DNA of 64,000 bases, taken from Apostichopus japonicus. Taxonomy: Eukaryota > Echinodermata > Holothuroidea > Aspidochirotida > Stichopodidae. Below are positions 16,701 through 42,357 of this stretch, one piece after another (the first letter of the stretch is position 1; each line of letters starts with the position of its first letter). The notes below the pieces were generated by a model that did not search any database, had not been told where the DNA came from, and saw only the letters and a program-made list of their open reading frames with translations. The stretch lies in contig NC_092575.1 in the NCBI RefSeq assembly GCF_037975245.1, positions 24,470,841-24,534,840 on the forward strand, given 5' to 3'. Position numbers and translations under genes: made by a program.

Positions 16701-19700
16701 GTGATCGACAGTTCGTAAGTTAAGGTTTGAGTGTTTGCTCCCAAATCTGACTAGGAATTTGAATCGCACAAATCGGCACAATGTGCGATGCTGATTTGGA
16801 AACGTCTCGCAAGTTTGTCGTTTTGGATCGCATTTTGCGATGCGATACCGGAAAAATCGAACGCTGGACACAGGCTGTACTGAAATGACCATAGACCTCA
16901 AAAACAGGCTTCTTGTACTAAATGTGATATATACATCAACATACTAAATATGACGTTTGTACTTGTTGTAATATTGTGTAAAACATTTGTTTGGACAATT
17001 TGACCCCTGGTGAACTCAAACGACCATTGACCTCCGCCCACAACATTAGGCATATGTACTCAATGTAGTACGATTACATACCAAATATGCGATCTGTCCA
17101 AGCTTCCCTTTGAGTTTTTTTTTGGAAAGTGCGTTAGTGTAGAGAGACAGGTAAAAGGGGAGTGAAGTAAATACTTGGCGTTTATGACTTCAAATGACCT
17201 TTAACCTCCACTAAAAGCAATAAAGCCTCCTTAAATTTGATATGGTATATCTACAATATGGATATATCATGTTTACATGGTTTGCAAAATGTGACCTTTT
17301 ATGACCCCAAATGACCATTGAAATCATACAAAGCATATAGGCTTCTTGTACTCAATACTATTCCTATACATCTTAAATATGAGATCTGTCCAAGCTCACC
17401 TTCTTGAGATATCTTGTTTACAAGGTCTCACAATTTGACATCTGGTGACCCCAAATGATCTCCACGATGCACAATAGGCTTCATGTACTCAATGTGGTTC
17501 TTCTACACACCAAATATGAAATTTTACCGGCCTCCCTTTTTCAGATATCGTGTTTACAAGCTGGGCGTCACAAACGCGCACACAAATACGCCATCATGAA
17601 TGCAAAGGTGACGATTATCATCGAAACAACGTTAGGCGATAGCTTTTACACCTGTCTGATAACCATTATCAGTGTTGCACCTCAACTTAACATGTTTTAT
17701 GAGGTGAAAAGTAGACCGTCAGGAAATAAAATATTCGTAATATTGTAATCTGATATCGAACATAAACCAATCACGGTTAACGAACCAGTGTTTTATTAGG
17801 ATTTTGAAACGTTCGTCCCAGGGACACATCGCCTCGAAAATGGAATGCAACAGATAAAAGCTTGCATTCGCTCATACATTTCTTTGATAAAACCTCAGGC
17901 CAACGAGCTGTTATATGACCTTTATCAAGTGGAACATTTCTTGATCCCATTGCTGTCAGCTATAGAATTAAACTACTTAGTATGGTAGAGGTCTTTATTC
18001 ACACAAATAATGAAAAACAATGAAAACATAGCTGCAGTATAAATCAAACAAATGTATAAATTAGAATGTTCACCAAAGCTGATGTTTATCCTGTTCTGGT
18101 CAGCAACGCCTAAGCTTTTTACAATTCACTGAACTATTTTCCATTCCCTAAAGCATGCTTCCTGACCCTCTAGCCATGTCTATTCGAATTTGCAATTAGA
18201 CGGTCGTAGTGATTTTCTGTTATATTTACAGATTGATAGACACAATTGAAAACAAAAGATTAATTGTAATGTGATCCCAAAGCTATAGTAAATTTTCCAA
18301 CATTTCGGCCCATACAGCCGGTGCACAGTTCTCGGTTAACAGATTTAAATAACATGAGCCGATGAGAGCCATTCAAAGGCGTTTCTCATTATAGGGAAAG
18401 GCATATGGAACGTCAGTCTTTAGTTGTTACTCACCATCACGCAGGATCCGTCCTTTAGGCACATTTGTACAGTCTAGGTACTTTGAATAGATGCGACAAG
18501 CATGTTCTAACCTTTATGCCATACTTTGTTTTGTACTGGGGAGAGGGCGGTCGTAATAAGTTTCTTGACTGTGATATTACTATAATGGTATTCTTGTAGG
18601 GGAAATAAGTTGAAAGATTTGTTTTTTCATATATTGGTCTAGCTCCAAAGATATGGAAACAAAGCAAACCAACATTGAACTAAATAACTCCACTGCATGA
18701 ACAAACCGAAATTGTAATGAAACCAGGCATATAGGTATCATATTTTGAAATGAAATTTGCAGAGCCACCGACAACGGGTTGTGGGCGGGGCATGGCCTCA
18801 ATAATTTCAAAGCAATGATTTCCAAATAAACATATTTTAACATGTAAAGTTGTTGAATTTTGACAATTCTTGGCCTCGGGCTGTTTTGCCCACACCACGC
18901 CCCACAAATAAGAAACCCGTATCGGTGCTCTGATTACCAAATTAAAGGAGGAATGTAAAAATCTACTTCTTTAACGTATGAAGCGATGCAGAAAGTATGA
19001 CAATAATCTAATTTAGTTGTCCATGTATCATACACCATGAAAAATTGAACATTGTTTCTCTTCATCAAATGAAAGTTGAAAGAACAAAACAAACACAGAA
19101 ATTCTATAAAGAAACTAGGTGAAACAATGGAGTTATCCAGGTTTACTTTACTTGTATATAAATCTGAGTAAATAGTCAAATAACGTTTGTATAAATGCTA
19201 ACACGATGGACATATTTTTAATGTGCAAAATGCACAACATGATACAGTCTATGGAAAGTGGTTATCAGAAGATTACATACACTCAAATAGCTGTTCTAGC
19301 TATTGTTTCCTGTTATGAACTGATATTACACCCCCTCCCCATCCCATTCCCTCTAGTAGCATTCATTAACAACATACAATAAATTAAGATTTAATATTCG
19401 AACTCTTCAATAGCCCTCATCACAACTTGCACAGTGTTCAATAGTCACTTCCGTGCTCATAATTGGGATCATGATAACTTCAAAGTTTTAGCTTGAATCT
19501 TGGTAACCATTTCCACTTCCTCCAAACTTACATTTTTAATGTACAACATACATTCTATGAAAGTTATTATCAAATGATTACATACACAATAGCTTTTGAA
19601 CTTATTGTTTTGCTTTTATGAACTGATAATACTGATAATGCTGCCTCGCCCTATCCCCCTCGCCCAACCCCCGCCTCCTCCCCCCAAGTCTACTAGCATT

Positions 19701-21150
19701 CTTTAACAAATTAAGTAAACATGAAGATATAATGTTAACACACTCAAGTACCCCTTTAACACATCAATCAATTTGTCAGTACACTGTTCAATATGAAAAT
19801 AATAAATACATAAGAGGTGTAAAAGTGAAATTAAAGTTTATAGGAGAAAAATCTTTACACCTGCCTCCCTACAATTCTTCAGGCATTCCTTACAGTAAAA
19901 ATTAAGATGTATATGTAAATGCAATAATCAATATGAACATAATAGTAATAAACCAAGAAGTTGAAAAATTAAAAAAACTGATAACAGGAAAAACCTCAAA
20001 CCTTGTTATATTCTCTGTGTATATTTGGCTATTTTTATCAGCTGAACCAGGGTACATTTTTTGTTATTGAAGTGAAATGAAAAAAAGTATTGCTTTATGC
20101 TGATGATGCTACTTACTCTTGAGATGATGGATGCAAAATTTAGTTAAAAAAGATCTTATTCACATAAAATAACTGAGGATGTAATATTGCGAACAGATTC
20201 CTCACTTAGTATTACTGCTTATGACGTTATATTTACCAGTAGGGTCTCGTTATGTGTTACAGTTTACTCACTATAGAAATGATTTCTGTACATAATTTTA
20301 ATTACATCCTGTAGCTTTGGAGGTATTTTAGTTAGGTTTGTTATGGATCCTTCTGCTTTTGATCTAAATAAATGGTTAGAGCAATGATCTCTTTATATAT
20401 ATTTACTTTCTTCTCTCTGACTGTTCTTGTAGTTTTATCAAGAGTGCTTACAATCTTCCATGCTGTAGCTTATCTATGAGCATCCTCTCTATATCAAGAT
20501 TGCAGCAGAGCCTGTCACAATCACACCATGGCCAATCGAGTTTTAACTTCCACTGAACATGTATAATAAAACACTCTGTGTTCATGATTGGGAAGATCAC
20601 TATAGCATACCTCCATTTTGGTTACCCTATTTTTATTTTCACTGCTTCTACGTAGACGTACTCCCAACCAGGATATTTTACATAAGTTTTGTTTCTAACG
20701 CAGACTTTAATAACATGTCATTAGTATTTACCCAAAACTTTTCGCATGAAAAATATACTCCTAATTATTGCAAGACATATAGAAGAGTTCCTTAAAAATA
20801 CCATTGTGTGTCTTTAAAGGGTTTAATGGCACAAATTAAATATTGCAGTTGGTTTTGAGCTACCATTTCTTGAATCTTTAGCGTTTGTTAATAGCTATCC
20901 TCTGTGACAGGGAAATGAAGACGTTTTAAACCTATTTCATTTGAGTTAAAGCCATGTCTCTGCTGTTTTGAAAATTTGAAAGGACTGTCAGGTTCTGTTC
21001 TAAAAAAAAAAAAAACATTTCATTTACATAAGGCAATTCTAACTCCCTTAAAAGTGATTTTTTCAACACAATATTGGCAAACTTGATATTTGAGTTTTCA
21101 TTTACTTTCTCTTGAATGTGGAGAAAATGCAGTCGTTGTCATTGTCGTGG
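13736..21150. other. Long non-coding stretch downstream of gene A1
   Basis: About 7.4 kb with no exon I can support on either strand. Frames of 60-104 codons (13939-14253 minus, 14116-14364 plus, 17455-17748 plus, 18934-19179 minus, 20559-20795 plus) show no family signature. They are conserved in copy 2 only because the whole block is duplicated. Repeat-like pieces are a GATATCGG-rich patch near 15505-15580, G/C hairpins near 16060-16105 and a diverged tandem repeat at 16880-17560. TM1-3 exons that could belong to cassette B were looked for here and not seen. Confidence 0.5.
16880..17560. repeat. Diverged tandem repeat, unit about 140-150 bp
   Basis: Four to five loose copies share the blocks CCCAAATGACCATTGA, GGCTTCTTGTACTCAAT, CCAAATATGAGATCTGTCC and ATATCTTGTTTACAAGGT in the same order. 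They are strongly diverged from each other but nearly identical to the second-copy block at about 55425-56105. Confidence 0.7.
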
Positions 21151-22419
<1,269 letters not shown>

Positions 22420-22439
22420 ATCATCATCATGAACATCAT

Positions 22440-23300
22440 CATCAATCAGTATTTATAAAGCGCTGATATTGTGGACCACTTCAAAAGCGCCTTGAATGAG
22501 AAAGGTTTTAAGCTGTTTCTTAAAACTGTTCAGGGAGTGGAAATGTCTGAGTTTATGTGGAATGGAATTCCATTAACGAGGGTCAATTCTAACAAAATGC
22601 ATGACCACCGTAAATCCATTGAATTTGAAGCAAGGTTCAATAAGGAGTTTAGCATGTTGAGAGCGGAGAATATGAGTTGGCTTGTGAGAGGAGATAATGA
22701 TCACACAGATATCGAGGTGTTTGCTCATCCAAGTATTTGATAGTTGATTCTTTGTTGAATTGGAAACCAGTGAAGGTGATATGGTGCTGAGAATATATGC
22801 TTAGGTTTTATCATGTTAAGAATAATTCTAGCTGCACTCTTTTGGACAACCTGAAGCTTGTTTATTCAACATTTGTGAAGGCCAGCTAAAACACTATTAC
22901 AACAATCTAGACGAGATGTGACAAAAGCATGAACCAATGTTTCAACAGTTCTGATATCAAGTGACTTTAATATGGCATTGATGTTGTGCAAGTGATGGTA
23001 TGCTGCCCTGCAGATTGATGACACATATATGATACCCAGGTCACGTACAGACGATGAGCTCTCAACAACATCACTCCCCACTTGTATTATAGAGACCGGG
23101 ATCCTCTCCTTAAAGTATGGAGGAGTTAAAACAAGTAGATCAGTCTTGTCATCATTCAGTTTGTGGTGGCTAGCTTTCATCCATAAACATAGGTTCTGAA
23201 ATACACCTCTCAATGGTGCTGAATGACGTCATGTTCACCACTGTTATTATCTAAGTCGAAGAACAAATGGTTGTGATCCACATACATATGAACATCCTAG
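22440..23300 (-). pseudogene. L2/CR1-like LINE 3' fragment (reverse transcriptase end)
   Basis: Translated on the minus strand, the region carries the C-terminal RT part typical of L2/CR1-type LINEs. It has a worn FADD-like block (YVDHNHLFFDLDNN), then HHKLNDDKTDLLVL, VRDLGIIY, HLHNINAIL and FVTSRLDCCNSVLAGLHKC. After a frameshift come DPRLWNSIPHKLRHFHSL and FKKQLKTFL, ending in a TGATGA-type tail. The pieces sit in different frames, so it is dead. It lies about 240 bp past the stop of gene A1 in the same orientation and could supply 3' UTR sequence to it; that is inference. Confidence 0.88.
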
Positions 23301-23542
23301 GTTGTGATTCATGCATGAAACTGCTATAGGAGAGAGTAGTTGGTTGCGATGAAACATTCTTCATCACGCTTGTCATAAACATACACTTCAAAATTACAGC
23401 TTTAGCATGTGGACAATGATGAGATGAGGGCTCCATTTAACAAAGCAACTGACCATGCAGAACGTGAAGGAAAAAATGCAAGAAATGTAAACTTTGCAGT
23501 TCCCACTTGATATTATAGGAGACAAAATCGAAACCAAAGGAT

Positions 23543-36333
<12,791 letters not shown>

Positions 36334-36966
36334 AATTTCTCAAGTATATGTCAAATAAGCAAATTCACCGTTAAATTTCAATCTCTTCTTTAGAATTAGT
36401 CCAAGTTTCTTAAAAGTCCCAGTAAAAAAGCGGCAAATACATGGAAAGATATAACTTGAATTTATTTCGTAAATCCCCGTGGTTTATGCTATAACGTCAG
36501 TTACGCAGTGCTAATCACCACCACTATATAAAACTATATGAACACTCCGCACTACAGTAACCACTTTATAACCTGACGTCCGTGCATTGAAACAACCCAC
36601 AATGTAAACATAGGTCGTTTGCATAGAATCATTTCCTCTTCAAACCTTTCTACTGCTTGAATGTAGTTATTAGTTAGATAAGAGTTTCGTGATTTTCCCT
36701 TTGTAAGTCACTTAATATTTCAGTTTCTATTGCGTCTCATTGCAACACGTTAGAATAAGGTGTGTCAAAGTTGTCCTCGATTCCTGGCTTGAATCCAAAT
36801 ATTCTAGTGAAACTTTTATGTGCATGCATGCTATACACTGTTTTTGTTTCATTCTCAGCCCTGCACGCCTCTCGGACTTGGGCCGGACTCCAAGAGACCC
36901 ACAGCCACATCTTCTCAGAGAGAGAGGTGGAGAGAGAGGGAGATAGAGGGGGGGGGGGAGGTGTGG
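36334..36966 (-). promoter_or_regulatory. Putative 5' flank of gene A1
   Basis: Upstream of the A1 start codon (minus strand) lie a TATATA string near 36524-36530 and a TGACGT element near 36576. Neither is strong evidence; the transcription start cannot be placed from sequence alone. Confidence 0.2.
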
Positions 36967-37291
36967 CAGTGGCGGAGCTAAGGGTTTTGGTTAGGGGGAC
37001 CAGAATGGTCTGTAGGGGCGCTTTCGACACTATCTAAGCGGAGCGGAGCGTACAGAATTTTTTTTGAGTAAAGATACTACCCTAGATCGCCGGAAATGAC
37101 CTTTTCCGGGCCTTGCTAATTTGTAGATAATGTGACAAATGTCAATAGGTAGATGAGAGCGCTATAAAAAAAGTCAATAATCGCGAATAAGTAAAAAGTG
37201 GTAAAAAGCTGAAAAGGGCGCCAGCAGTCCATTTGAGTCCGTCAGGGGGGGGGGGGATCCGCCCCCTGACTGTATGGACGCTCCGCCACTG
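36967..37291. mobile_element. hAT-like non-autonomous element (325 bp)
   Basis: Ends are CAGTGGCGGAGC and its exact reverse complement GCTCCGCCACTG. Both flanks carry the same 8-bp target duplication AGGTGTGG (36959-36966 and 37292-37299). CAG-type ends plus an 8-bp duplication are the standard signature of hAT superfamily elements. There is no transposase. G- and C-rich tracts sit inside the right end. Confidence 0.93.
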
Positions 37292-37299
37292 AGGTGTGG

Positions 37300-39475
37300 G
37301 GCCGAAATAAACGTTGGTTGGAACATATCGACAAAGAGAATGAACAAGAGGCAGGTGGGGCATGCTCAATCGCAAGACAGGCCAGATTAGCAAATGATTG
37401 TGGGCCGATATGTTTTTCTTTCCGAGAATTGAATTGCAATCTTTTGAGGCGGCCAGATGTGGCCCACGGGCTACCCTTTGAGTACCCTGCGTGTAGCACA
37501 AGAAAAGAAGAAAAGAAACCAGAACCTGAAATAATTAGTTATTGTTATGAAACCCTGTAACAAATCGAGAAAGGGAAGGAAGCATGTATAATATTTAGGA
37601 GGAAGGGAAAAGCCCGGTACATTTTAACAATTGTGTCTGTTAATGCATGAAATGCCCTATATAACAACACGATGCTCAGGTAATGCGTTCCGAAATAAAA
37701 ACTGAAAGAAAAAACTGCTTCCTTTACAGAGGTAAAATATAATATGTTTGAAGTCATTTTGGAGTACTTTGCCTCGCCCATCCTGTCTAATTTCTGTTTC
37801 ATTTTACGGGTTGGTTCGTAATGTAAATTCGGTGGCGCAATTTGGAAATACATTATTCTGTCTGCTGATTTCCTTCCAACGTGTCTGTCACACTTGAATA
37901 TCATTAAAACAAATAACTGGTGATGACATCAATTTCCTGCTATAATAACATGTCAAGCTGTATGCCGTCGAAGTATCATGATAGGAATCTTTTTTTCTTT
38001 TTTTATGGTGGAAATAAGCTCATTTCTCGTCTGTCTGCGTTTAGGGTCAATAATGGCCCACAAATAATTAAAATAATTATTTCAATAATCCATATTTTAG
38101 GAATGCACGGGCGTGAGAAGAGGATGGATAATAATAAACAAATATCAGGCCAAAATGAAAAATACATGAAATAATTTTCAAAAAAGAAAAGAAAATAAGC
38201 AAGAACATTTATTTTTGTACTTGCAAAATATATACGAAAAAAACACAATATAAAAGGAATCTTGACCCCATTCACCTCGCCCCTGGATCATCACTAGGGC
38301 TCTAATCCCTTTGACGGCACTATGATTTCCAAATAATACCTCACCCCCACCCCCCCCCCCCTCCCCCGTCTTCCCATTCAGAAATACCCAACGCCCCTGC
38401 TCTCGAGTCGTCGACTTTTATTTGTCAATAAATCCAATTTTTCGAGTCCCTACATTGCTCCTATATATGTTGCCAACACACAGACACGTAGGCCTATGTA
38501 CTGACACGTCGACAAAAGTTCTCCAAAAGTCGTTTTATCCCATTAAACGCAATTAAGTCTAAATCTAATCTCTGTTCCTCCAGAACCACCGTATGGAGGA
38601 GATTTCTATGCACAAAAATTCACAGTTTTTGTTTCTAAACTTGAATAAAGTATTTCAGACAGGGTATAAAGTCATAACAATTATCTTCTTTACCTGGGTA
38701 CAATTTTCAAAACATAATATCATTATATATATACAAACTGGTTTCTATAGTAATAAATGATTAACTGGTTGACTCGTAATAAGTACATGGTCACTTGAGA
38801 AGAGGAATTACCCCACCACCGCACTCCCCCACCCCTCGTTAACTTTGTTCCTTTCCCACCGCCAATTATGACATCTTTGTTTCGAAAAAAATCAATTAAA
38901 CATGTTTCACTCAAAATGACGATAGTCTTTGGCAAACGCAGATGATATCTGCAAACAAAAACGAAAATTATATTCCGTTACAGTGCAAGTTACCTTCTCA
39001 ATAAAACTGTCAGGTTTTGAGAATTTGGAATGCTCGATACTCGAAGTAGCTCACTTCTAATGTTAGCAAAACAAATCGTTAAAGATCATTTTATAGAACT
39101 ATTGAAAGACATATAGGGCTACATGTAAATCTGATCTCAAATAACATATTTCCGGATATCATGATACCACAGATTGTAATAATTAGACTCCTCTAAAGTG
39201 ATACCTAGTTGTTGATTCGTATATCAGAAATGATTATACTTCATACTATAAAATAATTAATCAAAATTAACATACAAACAAATGCAAACAAACAAACACG
39301 CTGCAGTACTTTCTCGAAGTCAAATATTCCCTGCCAAGTATAAACCTCTATAATCATGCCGGATCACGCGATCGAATTATAAATTTCTTGGCCAGGATTA
39401 TTTCAGAATTCGATAGTTTGATTTCTTTGTTTCCAGAAACTTGTAAGCAACTCTGAAATTGTTCCGCCGTTTTCT
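37300..39475. other. Spacer between A1 5' end and exon C
   Basis: No supported gene. Poly-C/G stretches near 38346-38366 and AT-rich single-copy-looking sequence. The short frames at 37142-37560 and 37545-37904 show no family features. Confidence 0.5.
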
Positions 39476-39989
39476 TCAATCAATTATAACATCCTCGTAC
39501 TCATTCGAACTGCTAACATAAGTAGGGTTGTTCTGCATATCGACAGACTGGCCCGTGTCTTTCTTCATATAAGTTGACTTAGTTCCACCGACGAATGGAG
39601 TTGAACTTGTCCCTGCAGATCGCTTGGTAGGATCGAATCGGAAAGCTTTCTTCATTTCAGGATTTTGAGCAATCAATATGTAAAACATACAGAATCCTTG
39701 CAACGAAAGACACACGCAGAAGAGCAATTGGAAAACAAGGCTGATAGGATTTTGAAATGTGGCCAGAAATCCGAAGGTCCACGCCATACCGAGAAGAACC
39801 CAGAAGAGGAAAGTACTCTTAAGGCGTGTTATGAACTCCGCCCTCTGTTTCGTCTTGCCTGTGAGTCTTATCTTGCGACAGCTGACACGATATGTGGCTA
39901 ATACGAAGACCGCAAAATTATAAAAAGAGAGTAAGAAAATTTCTAGCAGGAATCCGAAATAGAGGACTGGTCCGGCATGTAGAAAACAA
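39476..39989 (-). CDS. Orphan adhesion GPCR TM5-7/tail exon C
   Basis: A 514-bp exon in the same phase (2) as the last exons of A and B. It has a clean CCCCCACAG acceptor and reads [22 protein letters not shown]6 ([19 protein letters not shown]) and TM7 ([20 protein letters not shown]), then a tail ending YEDVIID. It has an intact frame to TGA. It is very similar to cassette B over the membrane region but with its own tail. No TM4 exon is recognised in the 5 kb upstream, which is filled with LINE remains starting about 13 bp from the acceptor. It is either a further alternative 3' end for the A2/B2 transcript or a remnant. Confidence 0.8.
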
Positions 39990-40002
39990 CTGTGGGGGAA
40001 AG

Positions 40003-40082
40003 ACAGATCTGAAGGCTCTTGAATCCTGGGCTACGCTTTGGGACATGAAATTCAATCCCTCTAAATGTAGCCACATTCTTTT
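40003..40082 (+). pseudogene. LINE RT fragment, part 1 (interrupted)
   Basis: The translation includes LKALESWATLWDMKFNPSKC, the W-x-x-x-W-x-M-x-FN-x-x-KC block found just after the YADD box in Jockey/RTE-type LINEs. It is continued at 40560 after a nested insertion. Confidence 0.8.
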
Positions 40083-40553
40083 ACAAGGCTTGGAATGGCT
40101 TACTTCCTGCAGCCTTTCATGACTTATTTACTATTAACAGCGCCATACATAGTCACCGCACTAGAAGTGCCGGTCAAGCACACCACAACTTATGTAATAC
40201 AACATTTGGTACGTTAAGTTTAAAGAATCGTGCTATGAGGACATGGAATGATCTAACTGCTACTATAAAATCTAAACCATCTAAAGAAACATTTAGAAAA
40301 GCACTAAAAAAAGAAGTAATTTCTCAGTATTGATACATCGTTTATATTGTATGTTATTAATTATTCTTTATTAAGACACTAGTTATATTTTCATTTATGT
40401 ATATATGCTTTTTGTTTGTTTTTTGTTTTCCCTTTCTTTCTTTCTTTCTTTCCTGGGAGTCCTTTACCTTGTTAAGCCTGAATTGGCTTTTTAGAGGACT
40501 TCCCTCCACATGTATATATCCAGTGGAAAATCAAATAAATCAAAAAAAAAAAA
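40083..40553 (+). mobile_element. Nested 5'-truncated LINE 3' end with poly(A)
   Basis: Reads AWNGLLPAAFHDLFTINSAI, HSHRTRSAG, LKNRAMRTWNDLTATIKSK and FRKALKKEVISQY followed by a stop, which is the C-terminus of a non-LTR reverse transcriptase polyprotein. A 3' UTR with a CTTT microsatellite (about 40431-40452) and an A-rich tail (40541-40553) follow. It sits inside another LINE. Confidence 0.8.
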
Positions 40554-40559
40554 AATCAA

Positions 40560-41345
40560 AAATGCTTCATGATGTCTACAAAGCGTAGCGGGGCAAAATC
40601 TGTGTTCTTTTACTCCATATACAATCAAATATGGAGTGCGTCACTGCGCAACCTTATCTTGGTATCCTGTTTAGTGACAATTTATCTTTCTCTACTCATA
40701 TTGATAAGATTTGCTCTAGGACCAGCAGAAGCCTTGGCTTCCTTAATAGGAATTTGCGCTCTTGCCCACCAGAATTACGTGAATTGGCCTATATATGTGT
40801 CGTTCTACTCTTGGATATGCAGCTCAGATTTGGGATCCTTATAAGGTCTCAGACCAAGAGAAAATAGAAAAAATTCAAAGGAAGGCAGCACGCTTTGTAA
40901 CTCGTGATTTCCGTAGGCAATCCAGCGTCACTGAGATCTTGAAGACTTTGAAGTGGGAACCCCTCACAGAAAGAAGGAAAAGGGCCAGACTTATGCTCTT
41001 TTACCAAATTATTTATGGCCTAAATGCAGTCCCAAACGAGACTAATCCTTTCTTGAAACCAGGGAGGCGTGGCCGCTATACACAAATTCCACATAATCAT
41101 CGTGCTTTTCAGTATAGCTTCTATCCTAGGACTATAAAAAAGACTGGAATAGTTTTGACCCCAGATTATGAACGACAATCCTTCATTTTCTAAAGTCCCT
41201 ATAGTCCTTAACCCACTTTCTAAACCCTAACTCTGATTTCAAACGAATTTGTAATTTCCTGAAAAACCTGAAACCCTTATCCGTCCTAGGAATAAAAATT
41301 AGGCCATTCGGAAGGTATAATATGTATTAGGGAACTTCAAACTTG
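40560..41345 (+). pseudogene. LINE RT C-terminal fragment, part 2
   Basis: Two frames resume the interrupted element: STKRSGAKSVFFY, AQPYLGILFSDNLSFSTHID and RTSRSLGFLNRNLRSCPPEL, then a frame change near 40800, then STLGYAAQIWDPY, KIQRKAARFVTRDFRRQSSV and LTERRKRARLMLFYQIIYGL. This is the standard thumb/C-terminal region of Jockey/RTE-like LINEs. The frameshift makes it inactive. Confidence 0.88.
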
Positions 41346-42357
41346 TTGTTTTTGATTGCTCACAAACTCACCCGTTGCATCTTGGTAGAATTGATTCCAC
41401 TCCAAAGAACGTGTTGATCATTCATATCACAAATTTCTTGACTTTTAAATTGCACCAACTTCTCCCAGCTGGGCAATCTGTACAAAGAACTGCGCTGTCT
41501 TTCAGACTTTCTTAAATACACCGACATGTTTTGTATTGTCTTAGAGCCTCACTTCCCCGTGCTGTTGCTAATTCAATTGTATCCTTCTCTTGTGTATGCA
41601 CACTCCAAGAACTCTTTAACATGATATTGGTCTCTAAGGGGTGGCTATAATGCTCTAAATCCCTAAGCCTTTTACAGGTGTTGCAAAAACAGAATTCTAA
41701 AAGGTTTTTTAAGTTCAGCCATCGCCGTTATGCTACCAATGCTCTGCACAGTTAACCATCGTGTCGTTAAAAATTCACTGGTATTCTTAACATGTGTGTT
41801 TTTATAAATAAAAGATACGTTAAACAAAAATGCTCTCAATACTGCTTTCAGTAACATTCCCAGGCCTAGAGATTGTTTACATGTGTCCAGTTACACCGTA
41901 TAGGAGTAATATACTTTCCTGGAGTCATTAGGCGCAGTTCTAGACATGGTAAACCGCTGCTGAATAACTATGTTTTTGAAACTCTGGAATGAACTTCCAA
42001 ATGATATATATTTTTTCCTCAAAAATCCAATTCGTGTATATTTCTTAATACAACATTTAAAGAACTGTCTTATTTCTAAATATTCCGATGAAGTTATTTG
42101 TATCTGTTTTATACGCATGCATCTTTTTAACTACTTCCTCATGTATTGTTCTTTTTCATACTATACGTTTCTGTACTTCAATTTTCATTTCTTTGATTCT
42201 TTTTCTTTGAAGGTCCCTAGCCTCGATAACAATTGTACTGAACTTCTAGTGTTCGGTTTATATGCATGTTCGTAATAGGTATATGTTGATGTGTGTAATT
42301 ATATGCATGAATGTGTATGTATATATATGAAATGAATGAATGAATAAATAAATAATA
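41346..42357 (+). pseudogene. Probable decayed LINE 3' end with AATA-rich tail
   Basis: Scattered frames include FLKLWNELPNDIYFFLKNP and IQHLKNCLISKY, a pattern seen at the C-terminus of many non-LTR elements (WN-LP-x-I ... F-x-x-x-L-K-x-x-L). The sequence closes with GAATGAATGAATAAATAAAT, a tail-like microsatellite. Many stops; identity is tentative. Confidence 0.45.

Noticed and set aside
17455-17748. 97-codon plus-strand frame conserved between copies (again at 56000-56293)
   Set aside because: It is identical only because the entire block is recently duplicated. It overlaps a diverged tandem repeat and shows no domain.
18580-18940. Overlapping minus-strand frames considered as possible TM1-3 of receptor B
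   Set aside because: No HxNL, TM3 Trp or conserved Cys pattern, and no matching splice phases.
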